Positions 15,945 through 24,185 are shown, counted from the first letter of the stretch. The stretch: 64,000 bases of DNA from Dactylosporangium sp. AC04546 (GCF_022095675.1 NZ_JAHYSG010000008.1:62001-126000); one strand, 5' to 3'. A program made the numbers and translations. Notes: a model not told the origin generated them from the letters alone.

Positions 15945-16675
15945 AACCGCGCGAGCAACCGGGCGCGGTCCTGCGTGTCGGTCGTCGGCCACCACGGGCA
16001 GGCGATGTCGAGGGCCACCACGCGGCCCGTCGCCAGCAGGCGGTCGCAGGCCGCCAGCACCTCCGACGTCGACGGGCCGCCGGCGACCGGGAAGCGCAGG
16101 CCCGGCAGCTCGGCCGCGTCGATCACGTCAACGTCGACGTGCACGACCAGCGGGCCCGGCGGGACCGTGTCCGCCGTCACCGAGGCGACCGGGATGCGGC
16201 GGGTCGGGCTGGACGCCAGGTACTCCGCCTCGGCCGGGTCGAGGTCGCGCGCGTCGACGAGCACCGAGCGCCCGGGCGGCACGGGGCGCAGGCCGAAGCG
16301 GTCGGCGTACAGGTCGGGGTGGGCGCCGTTGAGCAGCCGCAGGGCCATGCCGCCGAGGTACCCCGACGTGCTCGACTCCAGCGTGTGCACGTCACCGTGG
16401 GCGTCGAACCACACCACGGCCGGGTCCCCGCCCGCGCGCTGCACGCCGGCGACGGTCGCGCCGGCCACGAGGCAGTCGCCCGAGAACACCACCGGCACGC
16501 GCCCGGGCGCGACCTCCGGGGCCACCGCCGCCGCCACCGACTCGAACAGCCCCGACAGTCGCTGCCAGCGGTCGCCGTCGGGAAACTCGGGGTGCACGGT
16601 GATGTCCGCCGACACCGGGATCGAGCCGTCGGCGAGGCGTTCGTCCTGGTGGTACGGCACGAGAATGGTCGTCAC
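15941..16675 (-). CDS. arginase/agmatinase-fold protein
   Basis: A 244-residue ureohydrolase-fold protein, shorter than typical ~300-residue arginases. Metal-site motifs are visible: VVFSGDCLVAGA (GGDH region with Cys replacing His), VVWFDAHGDVHT (DAHxD) and VVHVDVDVIDAAELPG (xDxDxxD). With four Asp ligands retained but the first His lost, it may bind a different metal set or substrate from arginase; guanidino hydrolysis is an inference. The GTG start overlaps the stop of the upstream TPR-like gene (GTGA), so both are coupled. Confidence 0.75.
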   Translation of the reverse strand: MTTILVPYHQDERLADGSIPVSADITVHPEFPDGDRWQRLSGLFESVAAAVAPEVAPGRVPVVFSGDCLVAGATVAGVQRAGGDPAVVWFDAHGDVHTLESSTSGYLGGMALRLLNGAHPDLYADRFGLRPVPPGRSVLVDARDLDPAEAEYLASSPTRRIPVASVTADTVPPGPLVVHVDVDVIDAAELPGLRFPVAGGPSTSEVLAACDRLLATGRVVALDIACPWWPTTDTQDRARLLARF

Positions 16676-17241
16676 GCGCCCAGCCTAGCCAGGCTGGCCG
16701 CGGCCATCGTGTCCGCGGGGCGCACCGCCAGCAGCGCCCGCAGCCGGCGCGCGGCCTCGGCCGGCCAGTCCGGGTCGTCCTCGTACTCGTACTCATGTGA
16801 GGCCTCGCCGGTGTAGTACACGAAGTCGTCGGTCGACTCCGGGTGCAGCACCATGAGCGCCAGGCCGTTCGCGGCCGCCGCGTGCGCGGGGTCGGCGTCC
16901 AGCGCCCTGCGGTACCACTGGAACGCCTCGGCCCGTCGCCCCCACAGGCTCCGCAGCCAGGCCACCCGGCCCGTGCCCGGGGCGCCGAACCCGTCGTACA
17001 GCGAGGACAGCTCCAGGGCGGTCCGGTGCTGGCGCACCAGGAGGCCGGCGAGGAGCGTCGCCGTCACCGGGTCGTCCGGTCGCGCGGCGAGGGACCGCCG
17101 CAGCCAGTGCTCGGCCTCCGGCACGGTATCGGGGCGCTCCAGCCGGATCGCCTCCTCCAGCACGCACAGCCGGTGCCCGAGCTCCCGCGCGGCCTCCGGG
17201 TCGCCGGCGTCAGCCGCCTGCCGCAGCACGTCGAGATCCAC
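16672..17241 (-). CDS. TPR-like helical protein
   Basis: A 189-residue protein built of helical pairs resembling tetratricopeptide repeats: PEAARELGHRLCVLEEAI, VPEAEHWLRRSLAARPDDPVTATLLAGLLV, AEAFQWYRRALDADPAHAAAANGLALMVL and AARRLRALLAVRPADTMAAASLARLGA. The GTG start is 18 bp from a divergent gene. It is translationally coupled to the arginase-like gene and may act as its partner or adaptor. No enzymatic motif. Confidence 0.65.
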   Translation of the reverse strand: MDLDVLRQAADAGDPEAARELGHRLCVLEEAIRLERPDTVPEAEHWLRRSLAARPDDPVTATLLAGLLVRQHRTALELSSLYDGFGAPGTGRVAWLRSLWGRRAEAFQWYRRALDADPAHAAAANGLALMVLHPESTDDFVYYTGEASHEYEYEDDPDWPAEAARRLRALLAVRPADTMAAASLARLGA

Positions 17242-17259
17242 GCGGCTACCGTACCGACC

Positions 17260-17619
17260 ATGTACAGCTGGTACCTCGTCCGCCGCACCGCGATGGTGAA
17301 CAACAACGACACGGTCACTGACTGCTTCGTGCTGGGTGAGCGCGAGGACCTGCTGCGCGTCCTGGCGACGCTGGACGTCCACCCCGGCTTGACAGAGGAG
17401 TGCCTGCTCCAGGTGTACCGCGAAGGCCGCGCCGCCAGCAGCGTGGACCTGCTGGCGACGGTGGATGCCGACGCCGCCGACGACGACTTCGAGCCGCGCT
17501 TCCCGGACCTGGACGGCGTCACCATCCCCGCCCTCGACGGCCCCGTGCTGCCGCCCGGCCACCCGGTGCTCGTCGACGGCGAGCCCCTGCACTACGGCTG
17601 CACCACCTTCTACCTCTGA
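17260..17619 (+). CDS. conserved hypothetical protein
   Basis: A 119-residue acidic protein (MYSWYLVRRTAMVNNNDTVTDCFVL...) with an alpha/beta look and a conserved-looking C-terminal HYGCTTFYL. Family not recognised. TACCGT ends 7 nt before the ATG with no Shine-Dalgarno sequence, so the transcript is probably leaderless. The stop lies one base before the ATG of the next gene, indicating an operon. Confidence 0.6.
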   Translation: MYSWYLVRRTAMVNNNDTVTDCFVLGEREDLLRVLATLDVHPGLTEECLLQVYREGRAASSVDLLATVDADAADDDFEPRFPDLDGVTIPALDGPVLPPGHPVLVDGEPLHYGCTTFYL

Positions 17620-17620
17620 C

Positions 17621-18799
17621 ATGCGGCGCGTCGTCGCGATCGTGCTGGCCCTGCTGGCGGCGGTGGGCGTGCTGCGCCTCGTCGTGCCCGCCACGGCCGG
17701 CGTGGACCGGCAGCTCGCGTTCCTGCGCGCGGCCCTCGACGACGGCGCCGCCGACGAGGCGCAGGGCCAGTTCCCCGAGGGATACTTCTTCCTGCACGTC
17801 CTGTACGGCCTGACCTGGGTCGAGCTCGGCCGCCGCGAGCCGTCGTCCAGACGGGCGACGGCGCTGCGCGAGGCCCGCTGGGCGCTCCAGCGGCTCGACT
17901 CGGAGGCCGGCCGCGCGCCGTTCAGCCCCGGCCTGACCCCGCAGTACGGCGTCTTCTATCGCGGCTGGACGAACTGGCTGCGCGGCGGCGTGGTCAGCCT
18001 GGACCGCGACCCCGCGCAGGTGCGGCGCTTCGAAGAGGACTCCGCCGCCCTGGCCGCCGCCTTCGACGCCGCGCCGACGCCCTACCTGACGGCCTACCCC
18101 GGCCAGGCCTGGCCGGTCGACTCGACGGTGGCGATCGCGTCGCTGCGGCTGCACGACGCCCTGTTGCCGCCCCGGTACGGCGGGTCGGTCCAGCGCTGGC
18201 TCGACGGGGTGCGCGAGCGGCTCGACCCGCGGACCGGCCTCATGCCGCACCGGGCCGACCCGGCCACCGGCGAGCCGCTCGAGGTCGCCCGCGGCACGTC
18301 GCAGAGCGTCATCCACCGATTCCTGCCGGACATCGACCCGGCGTTCGCCCGCGAGCAGTACCTGAACTTCCGCGACCGCTTCGTGGTGTCGCCGCTCGCC
18401 CTAGGCCCGGCCGTCCGCGAGTTTCCCGAGGGCGTCGACGGTACCGCCGACGTCGACTCCGGCCCGCTCCTGCTCGGCGTGAGCCTGTCGGCGACGGTCG
18501 TGACGATCGGCGCCGCGCGGGTCAACCACGACACCGGCCTGGCGGCGGCGCTGGCGAACTACGGCGAGCTCGCGGGCGCGCCGGTCGACACGCCGTGGAG
18601 CAAGCGGTACGCGTTCGGCCTCGCGCCGATCGGCGACGCCTTCCTGGCCTGGTCGAAGTCGGCCCGCCCGTGGGTGGTGCCGCAGCCCGCGGCGCCGCCG
18701 TCCGGAGTGTCACCGTGGTGGCGGGCGCCGCTGCTGGCGGTCCTGCTCGTGCTGGGCGGCGCGCCGTGGCTGCTCGTCCGGCGCCGCCGTCAGGTGTAG
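17621..18799 (+). CDS. membrane-anchored hypothetical protein with terminal TM helices
   Basis: A 392-residue protein with an N-terminal hydrophobic helix (VVAIVLALLAAVGVLRLVV), a large soluble domain rich in helices (AALREARWALQRLD, YGVFYRGWTNWLRGGVVSL, LTAYPGQAWPVDSTVAIASLRLHDAL) and a C-terminal transmembrane helix (APLLAVLLVLGGAPWLLV) ending in RRRR. The soluble part, with aromatic-rich segments on successive helices, suggests an alpha/alpha-toroid enzyme fold exposed outside the membrane, but I cannot name a family. Co-transcribed with the preceding small gene (one-base gap). Confidence 0.6.
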   Translation: MRRVVAIVLALLAAVGVLRLVVPATAGVDRQLAFLRAALDDGAADEAQGQFPEGYFFLHVLYGLTWVELGRREPSSRRATALREARWALQRLDSEAGRAPFSPGLTPQYGVFYRGWTNWLRGGVVSLDRDPAQVRRFEEDSAALAAAFDAAPTPYLTAYPGQAWPVDSTVAIASLRLHDALLPPRYGGSVQRWLDGVRERLDPRTGLMPHRADPATGEPLEVARGTSQSVIHRFLPDIDPAFAREQYLNFRDRFVVSPLALGPAVREFPEGVDGTADVDSGPLLLGVSLSATVVTIGAARVNHDTGLAAALANYGELAGAPVDTPWSKRYAFGLAPIGDAFLAWSKSARPWVVPQPAAPPSGVSPWWRAPLLAVLLVLGGAPWLLVRRRRQV

Positions 18800-19215
18800 T
18801 AGCCCTCCACCGCCGCGCGGGCCGCCTCGAACAGCGCCGGGCCGTCCTGCGACACCCGCGGGAAGCCACCGGCCGGCTTCAGCGCGTCGAGCTGCTCGGC
18901 GGACAGGGCGTAGACGACGCGGCCGAGGCCGGAGCGGTCGATGGCGCCGGTGCACATGCCGCACGGCTGGCAGCTGGTGTACATCGTGGTCCCGGCGGCG
19001 TCCCCGGCGCTCAGGTGCTGGGCGGCCCAGCGGGCCAGCTTCAGCTCGGGGTGGGCGGTGATGTCGCCGTCGGACAGCACGGTGTTGTGGTCCTCGGCGA
19101 GCACCGTGCCGGCCGCGTCGACGAGCAGCGACCCGAACGGCGCGTCGCCGCCCGCGCGGGACCGCACCGCCAGCTCGATGGCCCGGCGCAGGAACGCCTC
19201 CTCCGCGGGGGTCAC
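18790..19215 (-). CDS. nucleoside deaminase (CDA fold)
   Basis: A 141-residue zinc-dependent deaminase. Zinc-site motifs are TAHPELKLARWA (HxE, with Pro between) and TSCQPCGMCTGAI (PCxxC); PFGSLLVDAAGTVLAED precedes them. This arrangement is typical of guanine/nucleoside deaminases. The GTG start overlaps the TGA of phzF-like gene, giving translational coupling (GTGA). Ten bases overlap the convergent membrane protein gene at the 3' end. Substrate not determinable. Confidence 0.85.
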   Translation of the reverse strand: MTPAEEAFLRRAIELAVRSRAGGDAPFGSLLVDAAGTVLAEDHNTVLSDGDITAHPELKLARWAAQHLSAGDAAGTTMYTSCQPCGMCTGAIDRSGLGRVVYALSAEQLDALKPAGGFPRVSQDGPALFEAARAAVEGYYT

Positions 19216-20114
19216 GCCGTCACCGCCGGCACGAGCATGGTGCCCTGCGCGACGACCAGGCCGGAGCCGCTGATGCGCACCTGCGACCCGTCGACGGTCA
19301 CCTCGATCGTGCTCGGCCGCCCCATCCGGTGGCCCTGCTCGACGACGACCCGGCCCTTCGGTTCGACGACACCTTCGGCGACGAGCAGCGCGGCCAGCGG
19401 GCCGGCCGCGGTACCGGTGGCCGGGTCCTCCCAGATGCCCATCGCCGGGTTGAAGAACCGCGTGTAGGCCGTGGCCGCGGGGTCGACGGTGTCGTGCGTG
19501 TACACATAGCAGCCCTCGCCGTCAACCGCCCCGAGCGCGGCGATGAGGCGGGCGGCGTCGGGCGCCGCCCGGTCGACGACGGCCCGGTCGCGGACCGGCA
19601 CCAGCAGGTGGCCGGCCCCGGTCGATACGACCCGTGCGTCCCGCCCGGCGAGCAGGTCGTCCTGGCCCAGGCCCAGCGCGCCGGCGAGAGCGGCGCGGTC
19701 GGTGACGACGGCGCCGAACACCGGCGCCGACTGCTCCATCGTGACGACCGCGGGCCGGCCGTCCGGGCGCCGCACGTGGACCGGCAGCACGTCGTCGCCG
19801 ATGTGCTGGACGAAGGTACCCTCGTCGGCGCCGAGCCGCCCGGACTCCGCGAGCCACAGCCAGGCGCCGAGCGCGTTGTGGCCGGCGCCGAAGACCTCCG
19901 CGCCCGACGGCGTGAACGAGCGCAGCCGGTACGTCGTGCCGGCCCGCACGGGCCGCTGGACGAAGGTGGTCTCGGACTGGTTGAACTCGCGGGCGAGGGC
20001 CTGCATCTGCTCGTCGGCGAGGCCGTCGGCGTCGGTCACCAGCGTCAGGGGCGCACCGGTGAGGGGCGTCGAGGCGAAGACGTCGACGTAGGCGAACGCT
20101 CTGGATTCGGTCAC
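19212..20114 (-). CDS. PhzF-family isomerase/epimerase
   Basis: A 300-residue protein of the PhzF/diaminopimelate-epimerase-like fold: FAYVDVFASTPLTGAPLTLV, FNQSETTFVQRP (with the catalytic Glu found in PhzF), RLRSFTPSGAEVFGAGHNALGAWLWL and ATGTAAGPLAALLV. The usual GNP at the start of the family is GAP here. PhzF itself isomerises dihydrohydroxyanthranilate, but most genomic copies are of unknown substrate, and no phenazine genes are nearby. First gene of a two-gene unit with the deaminase, divergent from an Lrp/AsnC regulator that probably controls it. Confidence 0.88.
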   Translation of the reverse strand: MTESRAFAYVDVFASTPLTGAPLTLVTDADGLADEQMQALAREFNQSETTFVQRPVRAGTTYRLRSFTPSGAEVFGAGHNALGAWLWLAESGRLGADEGTFVQHIGDDVLPVHVRRPDGRPAVVTMEQSAPVFGAVVTDRAALAGALGLGQDDLLAGRDARVVSTGAGHLLVPVRDRAVVDRAAPDAARLIAALGAVDGEGCYVYTHDTVDPAATAYTRFFNPAMGIWEDPATGTAAGPLAALLVAEGVVEPKGRVVVEQGHRMGRPSTIEVTVDGSQVRISGSGLVVAQGTMLVPAVTA

Positions 20115-20156
20115 GTCTACGACGCTACGGCCGCCGGTCGCCCGGCAGGAGTCCGT

Positions 20157-20200
20157 TCCTGCGGTATCACGCGCGGGTCACCGCAGGATTTGCGGTACTG
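20157..20200. promoter_or_regulatory. inverted repeat and leaderless promoter before Lrp gene
   Basis: TCCTGCGGT (20157-20165) and ACCGCAGGA (20180-20188) form a perfect 9-bp dyad with a 14-bp spacer in the phzF/lrp divergent region, and a third TGCGGTA follows at 20191. TACTGT (20195-20200) ends 7 nt before the Lrp ATG and is a plausible -10 box. The repeat is a good candidate for the Lrp-type regulator's own binding site. Confidence 0.55.
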
Positions 20201-20207
20201 TGCCGCG

Positions 20208-20645
20208 ATGACCGCACTCGACGAGGTGGACCGCCAGCTGCTCGCCGAGCTGCAGCGCGACGCCCGGGCATCGCTGACCGCCCTGGCCGGCGCGATCCAC
20301 CTCGGCGTGTCCGCCACCCGGGCCCGGCTGCACAGCCTCGAGGAGCGCGGGGTGATCACGGGGTACACCGCCCGCGTCGACCCGGTCGCGTGCGGCCTGC
20401 CGCTGCGGGCGGTCGTGCGCATGAAGGTCCACGGCGCGCTCTACGACAAGGTCGCGGCGGTGGTGGCCCGCGAGCCGCAGATCGTGCGCTGTGTGCGGGT
20501 CACGGGCGAGGCCTGCTACGTCGCCGAGGTGCTCGCGGCCGACATGCCCGACCTGGCCCGCATCACGTCGGAGCTGGCGCGGGTCGGTTCGATCACCACC
20601 GACATGGTGTACGAGGTCGTGGTCGACCGCGGCATCCCGAGTTAG
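20208..20645 (+). CDS. Lrp/AsnC-family transcriptional regulator
   Basis: A 145-residue regulator with an N-terminal HTH (LDEVDRQLLAELQRDARASLTALAGAIHLGVSATRARLHSLEERGVI) and a C-terminal RAM/ligand domain (LRAVVRMKVHG...VVAREPQIVRCVRVTGEACYVAEVLAADM). Such proteins form octamers and respond to amino acids or related small molecules. It is divergent from the phzF-deaminase pair and likely autoregulates. No Shine-Dalgarno; predicted leaderless start. Confidence 0.92.
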   Translation: MTALDEVDRQLLAELQRDARASLTALAGAIHLGVSATRARLHSLEERGVITGYTARVDPVACGLPLRAVVRMKVHGALYDKVAAVVAREPQIVRCVRVTGEACYVAEVLAADMPDLARITSELARVGSITTDMVYEVVVDRGIPS

Positions 20646-20768
20646 CCGCAGGCGCGGCCGTTGAGCTGGAACGCCGGCGGGCGGGTGTTGGTGCCCGAGT
20701 AGGTGGCCTGGAAGCCGAAGCTCACCGTGCCACCCGTCGGGACCGCCGCGTTCCAGGCCCCGTGACCG
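20642..20768 (-). pseudogene. CBM2 cellulose-binding domain, C-terminal remnant
   Basis: About 40 codons read GHGAWNAAVPTGGTVSFGFQ then ATYSGTNTRPPAFQLNGRACG and TAA. This is the exact C-terminal half of a family 2 carbohydrate-binding module as found on actinobacterial cellulases and chitinases. There is no upstream catalytic domain: the P450 stop codon directly abuts. It is a scar of a lost secreted glycoside hydrolase. Its stop codon overlaps the Lrp stop. Confidence 0.75.
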
Positions 20769-22082
20769 TCAACGCCGGGTGGCCAGCCGAAGGCCGCTGT
20801 GGTCGAGCGTGCGGGGCAGTGGCTCGTGCAGCGGCTCCGGCGCGTACAGGCCGGGGAAGCGCTCCAGCAGGGCCGCGAGGAGCGTCGTCGTGGTCAGCAG
20901 GACCAGGTTGCGGCCGGGGCAGGCGCCCGGGCCCGCGCTGAACGGGTAGATCGTCGCGCTGCGCCGGGGTGCGCCGGTGAGCCACGTCTCGGGTGCGAAC
21001 GCGTCCGCCTGGTGCATGGCCGTCTCGTCGCGGTGGTGGTACGAGCTCGGCAGGAGGAACGTGGTCCCGGCGGGTAGCGTCGTGTCGCCCCACTCGGTGG
21101 CCTTCGTGCTCTCCCGCAGTACGACCAGGGTGGTCGGCCACAGCCGCACGGTGTCCTCGACGCAGGCCCGCAGGTAGGGGTACAACGGCCCCACGTCGCC
21201 GGCGGCCGTGGCCCGGCGGCCCGGGTCGCCGCCGAGCAGCGCCAGGGTGCGGAACGCGGTGATTCCGGCCGCGTCGAACGCGAACAGCCAGTGCGGCACC
21301 TGCCCGGCCGGGTCGGAGCCCCCGGCGGCCGGGGTGCCGGCCATCGCGCCCGCCAGGCTGCCGGGCTCGGCCGCGGCCACGTAGGCGTCGACCCGCCGCT
21401 GGAACCGGGCCCGCAGGTGCTCCTGGCGCGGCCGCAGGTACGCCCAGTTGGCCGCGTTGCGCAGCCGGTCGAGCTCGGCGGTGAGCCGGGTGTCGTCGCG
21501 GGCCGCCTCGCCGAGCACGACCCGGCGCGTGATCCGGGCCCACGCGGCGCCGAACGCCGGCCAGTCCAGCTCGGCGCCGTCCAGCCCTCCGGCCTCGTCA
21601 CGGATCACGGCGGTGATGGTGCCGGCCAGGTGGTGCAGCGGGGCGTCGGCGCCCAGGACACGCTCGTTGTACAGCCGCCGGGCGCTGCGGAGGCGACCGG
21701 TGGAGATCAGCACCCCGTCCGGCTGGAAGTGGCGCAGCGCCGCGACCTTCTCGGTGGTCGCGAGCGCGAACGGGTCGGGCGAGCCGGACAGCACGCGCTC
21801 GACGTCGGCCGGGTCGAGCACGACGGCCACGGAGCGGCCGGGGAGCGCCAGCCGCAGCGGACCGGCGCCGTGTCGGGCCCGGAGCCGGTGCAGCAGCCGG
21901 GCGCCGCGGCGGTCGAGGTCGAGGCGCTGGACGAGCCGGACGACACGGTTGCGCCGGCGGATCGCGCCCTGGGCCAGGATCGGTGCGAGCACGCCGGCCG
22001 CGCAGCGGACGGTGTCCAGCACGCCGATCCGGACCGGCACGCGCCGCCGCGGCGGGGCCGGGAGGGTGACGCCGACGGCCAT
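20769..22082 (-). CDS. cytochrome P450
   Basis: A 437-residue haem monooxygenase. The haem-thiolate loop is FSAGPGACPGRNLVLL near the C-terminus with Cys as the axial ligand; the I-helix reads LFAFDAAGITAF. The K-helix ExxR motif appears as DTVRLWP, i.e. Asp replaces the nearly invariant Glu. The long Arg-rich N-terminus (residues 1-60) has no membrane anchor, so it is probably soluble. No ferredoxin or reductase gene is adjacent. The start ATG overlaps the start region of a divergent small gene. Substrate unknown. Confidence 0.88.
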   Translation of the reverse strand: MAVGVTLPAPPRRRVPVRIGVLDTVRCAAGVLAPILAQGAIRRRNRVVRLVQRLDLDRRGARLLHRLRARHGAGPLRLALPGRSVAVVLDPADVERVLSGSPDPFALATTEKVAALRHFQPDGVLISTGRLRSARRLYNERVLGADAPLHHLAGTITAVIRDEAGGLDGAELDWPAFGAAWARITRRVVLGEAARDDTRLTAELDRLRNAANWAYLRPRQEHLRARFQRRVDAYVAAAEPGSLAGAMAGTPAAGGSDPAGQVPHWLFAFDAAGITAFRTLALLGGDPGRRATAAGDVGPLYPYLRACVEDTVRLWPTTLVVLRESTKATEWGDTTLPAGTTFLLPSSYHHRDETAMHQADAFAPETWLTGAPRRSATIYPFSAGPGACPGRNLVLLTTTTLLAALLERFPGLYAPEPLHEPLPRTLDHSGLRLATRR

Positions 22083-22083
22083 G

Positions 22084-22395
22084 ATGGACGCGTACCCGGG
22101 TCACTCGCCGGGAAACGGCGTGTGTGGTTCCGAGCGTGAATGGGGACCCGACACCGCCGCGGCCGTCGAGGACGCCGCCGGCGTACCGTGCGACCAGGCC
22201 GTCGGCGACGAGGCGCTGCCCGCGCCGGCGCCGGTGACCGGCGTGGCCGTGTTCGGCCAGTGGGCGAAGGTGACGATGGCGGCCGACGGAGGTACCGCGT
22301 TCCTGGCGATGTTCCACGGCGGGTGGCGGGTCGTCGCCGCCGGCTGCCACGGCCGTGGCGACCGCCCGTACGACTGCGAGCTGTGCGAGGGCTGA
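22084..22395 (+). CDS. small conserved hypothetical protein, possibly N-terminally shortened
   Basis: A 103-residue protein whose C-terminal ~75 residues (AAAVEDAAGVPCDQAVG...VAVFGQWAKVTMAADGGTAFLAMF...GGWRVVAAGC...DRPYDCELCEG) resemble a conserved domain I associate with exported actinobacterial lipoproteins. Here no signal peptide or lipobox precedes it; the first 20 residues look random. It may therefore be a truncated gene, or use a different export route. Start could also be three bases earlier, overlapping the divergent P450 start. Confidence 0.45.
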   Translation: MDAYPGHSPGNGVCGSEREWGPDTAAAVEDAAGVPCDQAVGDEALPAPAPVTGVAVFGQWAKVTMAADGGTAFLAMFHGGWRVVAAGCHGRGDRPYDCELCEG

Positions 22396-22405
22396 GATGC
22401 CTGCC

Positions 22406-23314
22406 TCAGGGGCGCGGCCGGCGCAGGCCGAGCTGGTCCAGCCAGCCGTCCACCGGGTATCCCAGGTCGTCGGCCACCCCGAACCAGCGGGCCGCCGCCG
22501 CGGGGTCCTCCTCGACCCCGTCGGCCGTCAGGTACATGACACCGAGCGTCGCCGCGGCGCGCGGGTTGCCGGCCCGTGCGGAGCGCTCGTAGTACGCCAC
22601 CGCGAGCGCGCTGTCCTGCGGGAAGCCGTTGCCGGTGGCGTGTCCGGCGGCGACGTTGTACAGCGCGCGCGGCTGGCCTGTCTCCGCCGCCCGCAGCAGC
22701 CAGTGGTGGGCGGCTGCGCCGTCCGGTGCCACGCCGTCGCCGGTGGCGTACAGCACGTACAGCTCGAAGGCGGCGTCGGCGTTGCCCTGCGCGGCGGCGC
22801 GCTCGTGGTGCCCGACGGCCGCGGCCGGGTCGCCGAGCCACTGCTGCACCAGGCCGTACTGGTACTCGGCGTGGTGGTCGGTGCCGAGGTACGGCCGCAG
22901 GAAGTCGGCGGCCTGCTCCTGAGCCTCGGGGGAGGCCTCGCGGGCGGCCCGCGCGAACAGCAGCGCCCCGTCCCGGTCGCCCAGCGCGGCGGCCTCACCG
23001 AAGCAGCGCAGCGCGCCCCCGTCGTCGGGGAACGAGAACCGCGTCGGCCACTCGGCCGGATCGAGCAGGTGCCCGTTCAGGCCGAGGTAGCACCGGCCGA
23101 GCGTGATCCACGCCCGCGGCCGCCCGGCCCGCCCGGCGGTGCTCAGCCCGCCGACCACGACCCGGGCGGCGTCCAGCGGCAGGATGCCGATCATCAGGTC
23201 GCCGCGCTCGATGCGGCGGGCCAGCTCGGCGCACGCCTCCTCGACCAGGTCGAGGTCCTGCTCCGTGTCGGCCAGCGCGATCAACGCCGCCCCGTCAGCC
23301 TCGTCAAACGTCAC
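22406..23314 (-). CDS. Sel1-like repeat protein
   Basis: A 302-residue alpha-solenoid starting at GTG. At least three Sel1 repeats are seen in the C-terminal half: AEYQYGLVQQWLGDPAAAVGHHERAAAQGNADAAFELYVLYATGDGVAPD, ALYNVAAGHATGNGFPQDSALAVAYYERSARAGNPRAAATLGVMYLTADGVEEDPAAAARWF. These mediate protein-protein contacts in signalling complexes. N-terminal half is helical and degenerate. No signal peptide. Partner unknown. Confidence 0.82.
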   Translation of the reverse strand: MTFDEADGAALIALADTEQDLDLVEEACAELARRIERGDLMIGILPLDAARVVVGGLSTAGRAGRPRAWITLGRCYLGLNGHLLDPAEWPTRFSFPDDGGALRCFGEAAALGDRDGALLFARAAREASPEAQEQAADFLRPYLGTDHHAEYQYGLVQQWLGDPAAAVGHHERAAAQGNADAAFELYVLYATGDGVAPDGAAAHHWLLRAAETGQPRALYNVAAGHATGNGFPQDSALAVAYYERSARAGNPRAAATLGVMYLTADGVEEDPAAAARWFGVADDLGYPVDGWLDQLGLRRPRP

Positions 23315-23353
23315 CGCCGCAGGCTACCGCGACGGTGCGCATCCGGCTGGCTA

Positions 23354-23378
23354 CCCGGTGCCGCGGTGCGGCACCGGG
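23354..23378 (-). terminator. strong hairpin downstream of the LprG-like lipoprotein gene
   Basis: CCCGGTGCCGC and GCGGCACCGGG pair perfectly (11 bp) around a GGT loop, 12 bp after the lipoprotein stop codon. There is no U tract, as usual for actinomycete terminators. It separates the lipoprotein from the Sel1 gene. Confidence 0.7.
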
Positions 23379-23389
23379 GGCAACCGTGA

Positions 23390-24160
23390 TCAGCTGAACA
23401 TCTCGTAGAGTGCGTCAGGGGCCGGGATCGCGCCGGACGGGGCGGAGATCGGCAGCACCGAGCCGAAGCCGGCGAACGTCAGCGTGATCGCCAGGTCCGG
23501 GTCGACCGACGCGCCGTCGACGACGAACGAGGTCAGGCGGCCCTTGTCGTCGGTGGTGGCGGTGAACGGGAGCTTCTTGGCCTTGTCGCCGGCCTTGTCC
23601 AGCACCTTCTCGCTCGGCGTCAGCACGCTGTCGGTGGTGGTGATGTCGACGGTACCGCTGAAGTGCGTCGCGTCGGTGCGCTCCACGTCGGCGAGGCCGT
23701 CCTTGAACAGGTCGGTGATGCCCAGGTCAGGGGTGCCGGTCGCGTCGATCGGCAGGGAGGCCGAGGCGCCGAGCTTGGTCTTGTCCAGGCGCATCCAGCT
23801 GCCCGGCTTGAGGCCCCACAGCTCGTTGAGCTCGGCGCCGAAGTCGGCCTTGACCCACAGGTCGGGGGCGATGGCCGTGAACTCCATCGAGATCTCGAGG
23901 TCCTCCGCCTGGCCGCGCATCTCCATCGTGGCGGCCTTGGCGGCGTGGTCGGTCCGGCCGCTGCCGGTCGACGTGCCCGCCTTGAGCTCGAAGTTGTGCG
24001 AGGTACCGTCGAGCAACTTCACGGCCGACCGGAGCGCCTCGACCGGCGGCACGGGGCTGGCGATCTCCTGGGCCTGCGCCGTGGTGGTGATCTCGGCGTC
24101 GCAGGCGGTCAGGCCGCCGGCGGCGAGGACGAGCGTGAGCAGAACGGTTATGTGTTTCAT
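23390..24160 (-). CDS. LppX/LprA/LprF/LprG-family lipoprotein
   Basis: A 256-residue exported lipoprotein. Signal peptide MKHITVLLTLVLAAGGLTAC with lipobox LTAC predicts diacylation at Cys20. The mature protein has LRSAVKLLDGTSHNFELKAG, SMEFTAIAPDLWVKADFG, GSWMRLDKTKLG and a C-terminal FTATTDDKGRLTSFVVDG, consistent with the LppX_LprAFG half-barrel that carries lipids across the cell wall in mycobacteria. GGGAGGA ten nt upstream sets the ATG. Exact lipid cargo unknown; no transporter gene is adjacent. Confidence 0.82.
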   Translation of the reverse strand: MKHITVLLTLVLAAGGLTACDAEITTTAQAQEIASPVPPVEALRSAVKLLDGTSHNFELKAGTSTGSGRTDHAAKAATMEMRGQAEDLEISMEFTAIAPDLWVKADFGAELNELWGLKPGSWMRLDKTKLGASASLPIDATGTPDLGITDLFKDGLADVERTDATHFSGTVDITTTDSVLTPSEKVLDKAGDKAKKLPFTATTDDKGRLTSFVVDGASVDPDLAITLTFAGFGSVLPISAPSGAIPAPDALYEMFS

Positions 24161-24185
24161 CGGTGTATGTCCTCCCAATCAGGGC

